Positions 32,521-40,668 of a stretch of DNA of 56,329 nucleotides are shown in pieces (the stretch's first letter is position 1; every line of letters begins with the position of its first letter). The DNA is from Myxococcus sp. CA023 (GTDB lineage: Bacteria > Myxococcota > Myxococcia > Myxococcales > Myxococcaceae): assembly GCF_010998615.1 (NCBI RefSeq), contig NZ_JAAEAH010000064.1, forward strand, positions 1 through 56,329. The letters run 5' to 3'. Both the position numbers and the translations under genes were made by a program. A model generated the notes under the pieces. That model had not been told where the DNA came from. It did no database searches and worked only from the letters and a program-made list of their open reading frames with translations.

Positions 32521-34983
32521 ATGTCCGACTTCGTCCAGGAACTGCGCCACGCGGCGAGGATGCTCGCCAAACAACCGGCGTTCACCCTGGTGGCGGTGTT
32601 CACGCTGGCGCTGAGCATCGCCGCCAGCACGGCCATCTTCAGCGTGGTCAACGCGGTGCTGCTGTCGCCCCTGCCATTCCCGGAGCAGGAACGGCTGGTG
32701 ATGGCATGGACCCGGCTTCCCGGCACGCCGCAGTGGTCCGTCTCTCCGGCCAACTTCCGGGACTGGCGCGAGCAGGGCGAGGTGTTCGAGGCGCTGACGG
32801 CCTTCTCGCACGTCCCTTTCAACCTGTCGGGTGACGGCACACCGGAGCGCCTGCGCGGCGCCAGCGTGTCCTCGAACTTCTTCAGGGTGCTCGGCGTGGG
32901 GCCGATGCTGGGGACGACCTTCCAGGCTACGGAGGGGGAGATGGGGCCCCGTCACGTGGTGGTGTTGAGCCATGGCCTGTGGCAGCGCCGCTTCGGGGCA
33001 GATGCGCGCGTCATCGGCCGCAGCGTGCGGTTGGATGACCGGAGCTATGAAGTCGTGGGCGTGATGCCGGAGCGCTTCGGGCTGCCCGCCATCGCTCCTG
33101 GCCGGGTGGTTCCCACGGAGTCGCCGGAACTCTGGGTTCCGGCGGCGCTCCAGGACATCCCGCAGCTTGGTTCGAATGCGGCGCTGGACCTGAGCCAGTC
33201 GCGCGATACCAGCTACCTGCGGGTGATGGGGCGGCTGAAGCCTGGGGTGACGCTGGAGCGCGCGGGCGGTGCGATGTCAGCCATCGCCCAGCGGTTGGAG
33301 GCGGCATATCCGGTGAGCAACCGCCACTCCGGCATCGTCCTGGTGCCGCTGCGGGAGCAACTGGTCGGGAACGCGCAGCCTGTGCTGTGGGTGCTGCTGG
33401 GTGCGGTGGGGCTGGTGATGGCCATTGCCTGCGCGAACGTGGCGAACCTCTTCCTGGTGCGGGCGACCGCGCGGCGCCAGGAGATGGCGACACGCATGGC
33501 CCTGGGCGCCGGTCGAGGGCGACTGGTGCGCCAGCTCCTCACGGAGAGCGTGCTGCTGGCGTTGGTGGCGGGCGCGCTGGGATTGCTGCTGGCGGTGTGT
33601 GGCCTGGACGGCCTGCTGGGGCTGGTTCCGCCGGAGCTGCCTCGGCTCGACGAGGTCCGCGTGGATGGGTGGGTGCTGGCCTTCACGTTCTGCGTGTCGC
33701 TGGGCACGGGCACCCTCTTCGGCTTGCTGCCCGCGTTGCAGGCGTCGAGGCCGGACCTGAACGCCGTGCTCCGGCAGGGCGGTGGTGGAAAGCTCACGGT
33801 GGGTGGCCAGCGCTCACGCGGGGCGCTGGTGGTGGGCGAGGTGGCGCTGGCCGTCATGTTGCTCATCGGCGCGGGCCTGTTACTGCGCAGCCTGTGGAGC
33901 CTCCAGACGGTGGAGCAGGGCTTCCAGGATGATTCGGTGCTCACGTGGAGCGTGTCCCTGCCGAGTGACACGTACCCCGACGAAGCGCGGCAGGGGGCGT
34001 TGTTCCAGCGCGTGGTGGAGGAGGTGGCGGCGTTGCCCGGTGTTCGGCGCGCGGGGGCTGCGTCCGACCTGCCGTTGGGCGGCGCGGAAATCTGGATGGG
34101 GTTGGGTATCGAGGGACAGGCCCCCGTCGAACCCAGTGCGCGCGCCAGCGTGGGCTTCCAGGTCGTCACCCCGGGCTACTTCCAGACACTGGGCATTCCG
34201 CTGCGCCAGGGGCGTGACGTGACGAGCTTGGACACGCGTGAGTCCCAGCCCGTGGTGCTCCTGAACGAGACGGCCGCTCGGCGCCATTTCCCGGGCAGCG
34301 ACCCGGTAGGGCAACGCATCCGTCTGGGGGATGACGCCAATGTCTGGCTCACCGTCATCGGCGTGGTGGGAGACGTTCACTACAACGGGCCCGGTCAGGA
34401 GGTTCGGCCGGAGGCCTACGTTCCCGCGCTTCAGCGGACCTTCTTCTTCATGTCGTTCGTCGCGCGGACGGAGGGCGAGCCCATGGCGCTGGTGCCAGCG
34501 GTGCGCTCGGTGATGGCGTCGCTGGACAAAGACCTTCCGGTGAGTACGCCACGCACGATGGCGCAGCGGGTGGCGGAGTCCACGGCGCGTCCGCGCTTCG
34601 TCTCCTTGCTGGTGGCGGTGTTCGCGGGGCTCTCGTTGTTGCTGGCGGGCGTCGGCCTGTCTGGCGTGATTGCGTACATGGTGCGCCAGCGCACGCGGGA
34701 GATTGGCATCCGCATGGCGCTCGGGGCGCTCCCGTCGGATGTGATGCGACTGGTGTTGGGGCACGGCGTGCGGCTGGCGCTCGTGGGGGTGTGCGTGGGG
34801 CTCGTGGGCGCATGGGCTACGACACGGATCATGGCCAGCCTGCTGTTCGGCGTGAGCGCCACGGACCCCGTGACCTTCGGCGCGCTGGCCGCGCTGGTCG
34901 CGGGCGTTTCCCTGCTGGCCACGTGGCTGCCCGCGCGGCGGGCCACGCGCGTGGACCCTCAGGTGGCCATGCGCGGTGAGTAG
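32521..34983 (+). CDS. ADOP-type ABC permease (MacB/FtsX)
   Basis: 820 residues: an N-terminal membrane segment ('PAFTLVAVFTLALSIAAS'), a MacB-type periplasmic core, an FtsX domain with three segments ('VLLGAVGLVMAIACANVANL' on), a second periplasmic core ('VVTPGYFQTLGIPLRQGRDV') and a final FtsX domain ('RQRTREIGIRMALGA'). This duplicated layout is the acidobacterial-type ADOP permease common in myxobacteria. No ATPase gene is adjacent, so it is an orphan. ATG 32521 was chosen because AGGAG lies five bases upstream; ATG 32506 is possible. Confidence 0.9.
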   Translation: MSDFVQELRHAARMLAKQPAFTLVAVFTLALSIAASTAIFSVVNAVLLSPLPFPEQERLVMAWTRLPGTPQWSVSPANFRDWREQGEVFEALTAFSHVPFNLSGDGTPERLRGASVSSNFFRVLGVGPMLGTTFQATEGEMGPRHVVVLSHGLWQRRFGADARVIGRSVRLDDRSYEVVGVMPERFGLPAIAPGRVVPTESPELWVPAALQDIPQLGSNAALDLSQSRDTSYLRVMGRLKPGVTLERAGGAMSAIAQRLEAAYPVSNRHSGIVLVPLREQLVGNAQPVLWVLLGAVGLVMAIACANVANLFLVRATARRQEMATRMALGAGRGRLVRQLLTESVLLALVAGALGLLLAVCGLDGLLGLVPPELPRLDEVRVDGWVLAFTFCVSLGTGTLFGLLPALQASRPDLNAVLRQGGGGKLTVGGQRSRGALVVGEVALAVMLLIGAGLLLRSLWSLQTVEQGFQDDSVLTWSVSLPSDTYPDEARQGALFQRVVEEVAALPGVRRAGAASDLPLGGAEIWMGLGIEGQAPVEPSARASVGFQVVTPGYFQTLGIPLRQGRDVTSLDTRESQPVVLLNETAARRHFPGSDPVGQRIRLGDDANVWLTVIGVVGDVHYNGPGQEVRPEAYVPALQRTFFFMSFVARTEGEPMALVPAVRSVMASLDKDLPVSTPRTMAQRVAESTARPRFVSLLVAVFAGLSLLLAGVGLSGVIAYMVRQRTREIGIRMALGALPSDVMRLVLGHGVRLALVGVCVGLVGAWATTRIMASLLFGVSATDPVTFGALAALVAGVSLLATWLPARRATRVDPQVAMRGE

Positions 34984-35037
34984 TCGCCACCGCGCTGGGA
35001 ATGGCAGGCGTCACCGGACCCGGCCTAGGCTGGGCCC

Positions 35038-35886
35038 ATGCTTCGTTCGGGTGAGGACCTGCTTCAGGTGGAAGAGCGGCTGTGGCTCTTATCCGCGCCG
35101 ACCGGGCAAGGCATCTACGACTTCGCCTTCGACCGCTTCTTCGCATGCCGCCGTCCGTACGTGCTGCCTGAGTCCATGGAGGTGGTGGCCAGGGTCGGCG
35201 TCTGGAGCGACTACGCCGAGCGCTACCGCGAGTTGGCGGAAGCGGGCATCCGCCTGGTGCACACACCCGAGCAGCATCTCCAGGCCACGGAGCTGCCTCA
35301 TTGGTACCCGAAGCTCACGGACCTGACTCCGCGCAGCGTCTGGTTCGATGAGCGGCCAGACGCGGAGACCGTGGAGCGTCTGCTGGGGTGGCCCGTGTTC
35401 GTGAAGGGGGAGCGGCAGACCAGCCGGCACCGCAAGTCGCTCTCCATCATCGAAGGGCCCGAGCAGTTCCGTCAGGCGATGGCTGCCTACGCAAAGGACC
35501 CCATCCTCCACTGGCAGCGAGTGGTGTGCCGGGAATTGAGGCCCTTGCGCCGGGTCGAGGAGGGCGCGCCGGACCGCATCCCCAGCTCCTTCGAATTCCG
35601 CACCTTCTGGTGGAAGGGCGAGCTGGTGGGGTGGGGGCCCTACTGGTGGCAGGGCACGCCGTACACGCTGACGCCGGAAGAGCAGCACGAGGCGCTCGGG
35701 CTCGGGCGTGAGGTGGCACGTCGGCTGGACGTGCCCTTCCTCGTGGTGGACGTGGCCCAGGAGGTATCGGGCCGGTGGATTGTCATCGAGTGCAACGACG
35801 GCCAGGAGAGCGGCTACGCGGGGATTTCCCCGTTCGCGCTCTGGCAGGCCATCCTGGATGTCGAGCGCGGAACCGGAGCTGCCTAG
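35038..35886 (+). CDS. ATP-grasp domain protein (R2K-like)
   Basis: 282 residues. ATP-grasp features: 'LLGWPVFVKGERQTSRHRKS' (lysine on the ATP strand), an acidic and basic core 'FEFRTFWWKGELVGWGPYWW', and the metal-binding 'IVIECNDGQESGYAGISP'. It resembles the R2K clade of small ATP-grasps found with peptide-tagging or phage-related systems, but no peptide substrate or partner gene is visible here. Its ATG is 55 bases after the permease stop. Confidence 0.72.
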   Translation: MLRSGEDLLQVEERLWLLSAPTGQGIYDFAFDRFFACRRPYVLPESMEVVARVGVWSDYAERYRELAEAGIRLVHTPEQHLQATELPHWYPKLTDLTPRSVWFDERPDAETVERLLGWPVFVKGERQTSRHRKSLSIIEGPEQFRQAMAAYAKDPILHWQRVVCRELRPLRRVEEGAPDRIPSSFEFRTFWWKGELVGWGPYWWQGTPYTLTPEEQHEALGLGREVARRLDVPFLVVDVAQEVSGRWIVIECNDGQESGYAGISPFALWQAILDVERGTGAA

Positions 35887-35892
35887 CGCGCC

Positions 35893-36729
35893 TCAGTCCC
35901 CGTTCGGGTCCCACTCGGAGATGTCGTACTTGGGCTCGGGCGGCAGCGGCGGCTTGCTGGACTTGCTGGGCGCGGGCTTCTTCACCACCGGAGGCGGGGC
36001 GTCGGACACGTCTTCGTCGAGCAGCGGGTCCTTCTTCGCCGGGCTCGCGGAGACAGCAGGCGGAGCGGGCTTCACCGGCTCGGGCGCGGCCGGCGCAGGC
36101 GCAGGCGCGGGCTCTGGCGCCGCCATCACCGTGGGCTCATCATCCGGAGAGTCCAGGTCGCCCAGGGACGTCGGGTCGGCGGGGGCCGCTGCGGGGGTAG
36201 GGGACGGAGGTGGGTCCGATTCACTCGCCCGGTACACGCCCGTCCGCGTGGCCTCCACCGCGACACCGGAGGACGGAGGCGGCGGAGGAACAGGCTCCGG
36301 CGCGCGGCGCGAAGGCTCCGCCGCGGCGGAGGACTCTGACGCGCGGTAGCCGTCCCGCCGGCCCGAGGGCTTCTCATCCCCGAACGGGTCCTCCTCGCGG
36401 CTGTTGCGCTTGCGCGTGGGCTGCGCATCACCGTCGCCGAACGGGTCCTCCTCGCGGGTCAGCTTCTTTCCCTTCCGCCGCTTCGGCGGATCCGCCACCA
36501 CCCCGGCGGGCAGCCCCTTCAGCGACGAGTGCCGGTCCGCACACAGGCCCACGCCCTCCTGACATTCGGCCAGACAGTGGGTGAGCTGCTTGATGGTGCG
36601 CCCGCTGCCTCCGTATTGGATGGAGCAGTCCTCCTTGCAGGTCGCGTAGTCCTCCTGGCAGCCAGAAGGGACGGCGGCCGCGGCGGGGCCGGCGGCGAGG
36701 GTCAGGCCAAGAATCAGAAGGGCTCGCAT
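35893..36729 (-). CDS. Secreted disordered protein with repeated REEDPFGD motif
   Basis: 278 residues. The signal peptide ends near 'LTLAAGPAAAAVPSG'. A Cys-rich N domain follows ('CQEDYATCKEDCSIQYGG', 'LTHCLAECQEG'), then a long Pro/Ala/Glu-rich region probably without fixed structure. 'REEDPFGD' occurs twice 25 residues apart, and 'YRASES' also occurs twice. The start ATG 36729 gives a normal signal peptide; the frame remains open further upstream but overlaps the divergent mtnP. No known family; possibly an envelope linker protein. Confidence 0.65.
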   Translation of the reverse strand: MRALLILGLTLAAGPAAAAVPSGCQEDYATCKEDCSIQYGGSGRTIKQLTHCLAECQEGVGLCADRHSSLKGLPAGVVADPPKRRKGKKLTREEDPFGDGDAQPTRKRNSREEDPFGDEKPSGRRDGYRASESSAAAEPSRRAPEPVPPPPPSSGVAVEATRTGVYRASESDPPPSPTPAAAPADPTSLGDLDSPDDEPTVMAAPEPAPAPAPAAPEPVKPAPPAVSASPAKKDPLLDEDVSDAPPPVVKKPAPSKSSKPPLPPEPKYDISEWDPNGD

Positions 36730-36765
36730 GGCGATTACGAAAACTACCAGTCTTCTGGGGTTCCG

Positions 36766-36798
36766 GCGCCAGGGGGGCGCGTTATGGTCCCCTGGCGC
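36766..36798. promoter_or_regulatory. Perfect 10-bp inverted repeat upstream of mtnP
   Basis: GCGCCAGGGG (36766-36775) and CCCCTGGCGC (36789-36798) with a 13-base loop lie between divergent genes, 24 bases before the mtnP ATG. It could be an operator or, if transcribed, a 5'-leader hairpin just upstream of the GAGGAGG ribosome site. Confidence 0.45.
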
Positions 36799-36822
36799 GA
36801 TGGTCGCGCCACGAGGAGGCAC

Positions 36823-37710
36823 ATGGCTGTCAGGGTGGGCATCATCGGGAGCCCCGGGTTGGCCCAGGCACTGGGCATCCCCGGCAAGGGCGAGTCCCAC
36901 ATCTTGGAGACGCCCTTCGGTCCTCACGCGGGCCCCATCGTCACCACCGAACTCGACGGCGTCTCCGTCACCTTCGTCGCCCGCCATGGGACCGGCCACG
37001 TCTACAACGCCACCCGCGCGCCCTACCGCGCCAACCTCTACGCGCTGAAGGTCCTGGGCGTCACCCACGTCATCGCCACCGGCACCGTGGGCAGCCTGCG
37101 TGAGCACATCCATCCGCTCCACCTCGCCCTGCCGGACCAGGTCATCGACCGTACCTACCGCCGTCCCTGCACCTTCTACGACGACGTCGCCGTCCACGTG
37201 GACCTGGGCAACCCCTTCTGTGGCACCCTGCGCCAGGTGCTCGAGAACGCCAGGGACCCGCTGGGGCCGACCGTGCACGCCGAGGCCACCTACGTCTGCA
37301 TCGAAGGCCCGTCCCTCAGCACCCGCGCGGAGAGCATGCTCTACCGCACGTGGGGAGGAGACCTGGTGGGCATGACGGGCATGCCCGAGGCCCGGCTCGC
37401 CCGCGAGGCGGAGCTCCACTACGCCATGGTGGCCCTACCCACCGACTACGATTCGTGGCAGCCGCGCGCGCCGGGGCAGGAGCATGACGACCTGCTGGCG
37501 CAGGTCTCCCACAACCGGAAGGCCGTCACCGCCAGCGGCGCCGCGCTCATCCGCCGCGCGTTGCCTCGCATCGGTGAAGCCCGCGCCACCTGCCGCTGCG
37601 ACACCGCGCTGGCCCTGGCCATCGGCACCGAGCGCAGCCGCATCCCCGACGAGGTGCGCGGCCGCCTCCGTCCACTGCTGGGCAGATACCTCCCGCCCAA
37701 CGTCGCCTGA
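36823..37710 (+). CDS. mtnP: S-methyl-5'-thioadenosine phosphorylase
   Basis: 295 residues, near the normal size. Motifs: 'RHGTGHVYNATRAPYRAN' (phosphate), 'IATGTVGSLRE', 'YVCIEGPSLSTRAES', and 'VGMTGMPEARLAREAELHYA' then 'LPTDYDSW'. The TDYD Asp indicates 6-aminopurine (MTA/adenosine) preference. It splits MTA to adenine and methylthioribose-1-phosphate. MTA is released by polyamine synthesis and by aminocarboxypropyl transfer of the BtaA type. ATG 36823 follows GAGGAGG closely. Confidence 0.9.
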   Translation: MAVRVGIIGSPGLAQALGIPGKGESHILETPFGPHAGPIVTTELDGVSVTFVARHGTGHVYNATRAPYRANLYALKVLGVTHVIATGTVGSLREHIHPLHLALPDQVIDRTYRRPCTFYDDVAVHVDLGNPFCGTLRQVLENARDPLGPTVHAEATYVCIEGPSLSTRAESMLYRTWGGDLVGMTGMPEARLAREAELHYAMVALPTDYDSWQPRAPGQEHDDLLAQVSHNRKAVTASGAALIRRALPRIGEARATCRCDTALALAIGTERSRIPDEVRGRLRPLLGRYLPPNVA

Positions 37711-37833
37711 CGACACCGCACCAGGTCATTCGGCCGGGCCACACGCAGTGCGCCCGCCTAGCCGCCTGCTGCCAAAGCGCGCTTCCGTTTTCACCTTCTG
37801 AGCCCCGGTACGACTCGGAGCGAGGAGGCGAGC

Positions 37834-38680
37834 ATGCGGTTGCCCAGACTCAAGCACCTGTCCTGGCGCGAGTTCAGCTGGCGCTTCGTGAGGGAGTTCC
37901 AGGAGGACAGCGTCACCGACATCGCGGCGCAGCTGTCGTACTACCTGCTGTTCTCGCTGTTCCCCATCCTCTTCTTCCTCGTCACGCTGGTGGCGTACCT
38001 GCCATTCGCCCCGGGCGCGGTGGACGCGATGTTGGACCGCATCCGCCCGCTGGTGCCGGGAGACGCGCTGGGCCTCATCACCGGGCACCTGCAGTCCCTG
38101 GTCAACCAGCCCCAGCCCAAGCTGCTGACGGCCGGTCTGGCCATCACGCTGTGGTCCGCGTCGCGCGGCGTGAATGCGCTGCGCACCGCGCTCAACCTGG
38201 CCTACGGTGATGCTGGTACTGGCGCTCTGCTACTACCTGCTGCCCGACGTGAAGCAGCGCTTCAAGTACATCACCCCTGGCTCCGTCCTGGGCACGGGCC
38301 TGTGGTTGACGAGCACCTGGGGCTTCACGCAGTACGTGGAGCACTTCGGCAAGTACAACGTCACCTACGGCTCCATCGGTGGCGTGATGGTGCTGCTGCT
38401 GCTGTGGCTCTACCTCTCCGGGCTCATCTTCATCGTCGGAGGCGAAATCAACGCCATCCTCGAGCACGCCTCGGTGGATGGGAAGTCGAAGGGCGCCCGC
38501 GGCTTCGGGGAGCCCGCGCCGCTGGAGCCGCCCCTGAAGACGCCCGGCGCGGCCAAGAGCGCCAGCAGCGCCATGCGGTCGACGCTGGCACGCTTCCGAT
38601 GGCGGCGCCGCGTGGCCCGGGGGCAGGAGCCCGAGCCCACCGTGGAGGAGCAGGACCCCCGCTCCTCCACGTTGCACTGA
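37834..38680 (+). pseudogene. Broken YihY/BrkB-family membrane protein gene
   Basis: Frame one (from ATG 37834) gives 'SYYLLFSLFPILFFLVTLVA' to 'ALRTALNLAYGD' (near 38215), the N-terminal half of a YihY/RbnA-type protein. The C-terminal half continues in the next frame from about 38209, 'VMLVLALCYYLLPDVKQRF' to 'TQYVEHFGKYNVTYGS' and the end 'RSSTLH' at 38680. About 60-70 residues normally between these parts are missing, so an internal deletion also shifted the frame. The two halves together make about 280 residues instead of about 340. Translation from 37834 runs into unrelated residues. Confidence 0.85.
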
Positions 38681-38690
38681 CGGCCGGGGA

Positions 38691-39515
38691 CTACTTGCCG
38701 CCCAGGGCCTGCTTGATGGCGGGAAGCCCACCCGGGCCGTTGTTGCTGCCCCGCAGGTTCTTCTGCGAGATGATCTTCTGGATGTTCGCGATGCGATCCC
38801 TGTTGGTGGGGTGCGTGCTCAGCCACTTCATCAGCGCGGGCGTGTCGCCCTGCTCCTTCTGGAGCTTCTCGAAGAAGGTGATGAGCCCCCGCGGGTCATA
38901 GCCCGCGCCGGAGGCGTAGCGGGCGCCGTACTCGTCGGCTTCAATCTCCTCGCCGCGGCCGTGCGCCAGCAGCGTGCCGCCGCTCACCAGCGACGCGGCG
39001 ATCTGCGCCACGGTGCCCGGGTTCTGTCCCAGCGCCGCCTGGGTGATGGCCTGCAGGCCCATCTGGCTCACCATGGCGCGCGCCGAATGACGGCCCACCA
39101 CGTGGCCCGCCTCGTGCGCCATGACGCCGGCCAGCTCCGCCTCGGTGTCCGCGGCCAGGATGAGGCCCGTGTAGACGTACAGGTAGCCGCCGGGCGTGGC
39201 GAAGGCGTTTACCGTCTTCGGGTCGTCGATGACGTTGATCTTCCACTTCACCCCGGGCCGGTCCTTGGAGGCCTGGTTCAGGATGCTGGCGGAGATGCCG
39301 CGCACGTAGTCGACGACGGCCGCGTTCTGCACGTACTTGATCTTCTCCTTCGTCTCCAACTCCGCTTTGACCTGCTTGCCGAGCTGCTCCTCCTGCTCGT
39401 CGGAGATGAGGGTGCGGGCCACGGCCTTCTCGGCGGAGATGCGCTGCTTGGTGCAGCCCGTCGACAGGCCCAATGCCAGGGTGACTCCCAGTACCGCCAC
39501 GAGGATGCGCTGCAT
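38691..39515 (-). CDS. M48-family metalloprotease lipoprotein
   Basis: 274 residues. The lipobox 'LALGLSTGCTK' indicates lipidation, and the zinc motif is 'MAHEAGHVVGRHSA' with the third ligand Glu in 'EIEADEYGARYA'. 'ATPGGYLYVYTGLI' is typical of BepA/LoiP-type periplasmic proteases, which handle misfolded outer-membrane proteins. ATG 39515 starts the signal peptide; an upstream ATG at 39602 gives only basic residues. It is divergent from mutM. Confidence 0.9.
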   Translation of the reverse strand: MQRILVAVLGVTLALGLSTGCTKQRISAEKAVARTLISDEQEEQLGKQVKAELETKEKIKYVQNAAVVDYVRGISASILNQASKDRPGVKWKINVIDDPKTVNAFATPGGYLYVYTGLILAADTEAELAGVMAHEAGHVVGRHSARAMVSQMGLQAITQAALGQNPGTVAQIAASLVSGGTLLAHGRGEEIEADEYGARYASGAGYDPRGLITFFEKLQKEQGDTPALMKWLSTHPTNRDRIANIQKIISQKNLRGSNNGPGGLPAIKQALGGK

Positions 39516-39719
39516 GACGAGTGCTGCCTTTCTTTCCAGAGGTCTACGCCGCGTCGCTCCGCGGGAGGCGCGACGCTGGCCCACATCGGCACCTGCCTTC
39601 AAGGGCCACGTGGTGCAAGCATCCAGGCATTCGGCTTTCGCGCCGCCACCACACCCGTGTTCGCTGCCCGGCAGGTAGGCGGTGCGTGGGGACGCCCGCC
39701 GGTGTATGTGCCCCGCAGG

Positions 39720-40592
39720 ATGCCAGAGCTACCCGAAGTCGAAATCGCGCGGCGCAACCTGGTGCGCTGGTTCAGCGACCGGCGTCTCGTGCGCGCCGAG
39801 TCGGAGAACACCCGCATCTTCCGCGGCGCCGAGCGCCAGCAGTTCGACGCACTGACGGGCCGGTTGGAGTCGCTGGTCCGCCGGGGCAAGTACCTGCTCT
39901 TCGCCTTCGAGGGCGGCAAGGGACTGCTGGGGCACCTGGGGATGACGGGCAAGTTCGTCCGCCGCACCGAGGGGCAGGTGGCGCCCTACAGCCGCGCCCG
40001 GTTCCATCTGGACGACGGCCATGTCATCCACTTTTCCGATCCACGGATGTTTGGCCGCCTGGAGCCGGCGCCAGCCGCGCGCCTGCGGGAGCTGGACGCG
40101 GTGCGAATCCTGGGGAGGGATCCGCTGGCGGATGGCCTCACCGCGGGGCAGCTCCAGCAGGCCGTGGGCTCCTCCCGGAAGGAGCTGAAGGTGGCGCTGA
40201 TGGACCAGGAGCGCATCTCCGGCCTGGGCAACATCCACACCGCCGAGGCGCTCTTCCGCGCGGGCCTTCACCCCTCGCGCCAGCCCGGCTCCCTGACGCC
40301 GGACGAGTGGAAACGCCTGGTCCAGGCCATCCGCGCCTCCATCGACTTCGGCCTCAAGGAGCAGGAGGGGGAGGAGCCGGTGTACCTGGAGGAGGGGCGC
40401 TCGGAGAATCCATTCCAGGTGTACGGCCGCGCGGGGAGCCCATGCTCCCAGTGTGGCACCCGGGTCGAGTCCTTCACCCAGGGAGGCCGTACCACCCACT
40501 TCTGCCCCCGGTGCCAGCCGGAGGACGGGCGCCGAAGTGAGGCGGGGGCGCCGGCCGTTGACGGCGCGAAGGCCCGCCCTGGTAAGCGTTGA
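39720..40592 (+). CDS. mutM: Formamidopyrimidine-DNA glycosylase
   Basis: 290 residues. 'MPELPEVEIARRNL' contains the catalytic Pro and Glu after Met removal. Lys57 ('RRGKYLLF'), 'SGLGNIHTAEALFRAGLHP' and a C-terminal zinc finger ('CSQCGTR' with 'FCPRCQ') complete the family set. It removes oxidised purines such as 8-oxoguanine and nicks the strand. A short basic tail follows the finger. The start is fixed because the Pro must be residue 2. Confidence 0.96.
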   Translation: MPELPEVEIARRNLVRWFSDRRLVRAESENTRIFRGAERQQFDALTGRLESLVRRGKYLLFAFEGGKGLLGHLGMTGKFVRRTEGQVAPYSRARFHLDDGHVIHFSDPRMFGRLEPAPAARLRELDAVRILGRDPLADGLTAGQLQQAVGSSRKELKVALMDQERISGLGNIHTAEALFRAGLHPSRQPGSLTPDEWKRLVQAIRASIDFGLKEQEGEEPVYLEEGRSENPFQVYGRAGSPCSQCGTRVESFTQGGRTTHFCPRCQPEDGRRSEAGAPAVDGAKARPGKR

Positions 40593-40668
40593 CACCCCTT
40601 GGTCCCGTCGCTTGAATCGCCCGCCTTTCAGACCCGGCCGCCCCAGGTGGCCCTGGAGATCGTTGCCC

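Noticed and set aside
37834..38680. Programmed frameshift as the explanation for the split YihY gene
   Set aside because: A whole middle segment of the protein is missing, which frameshifting cannot explain.
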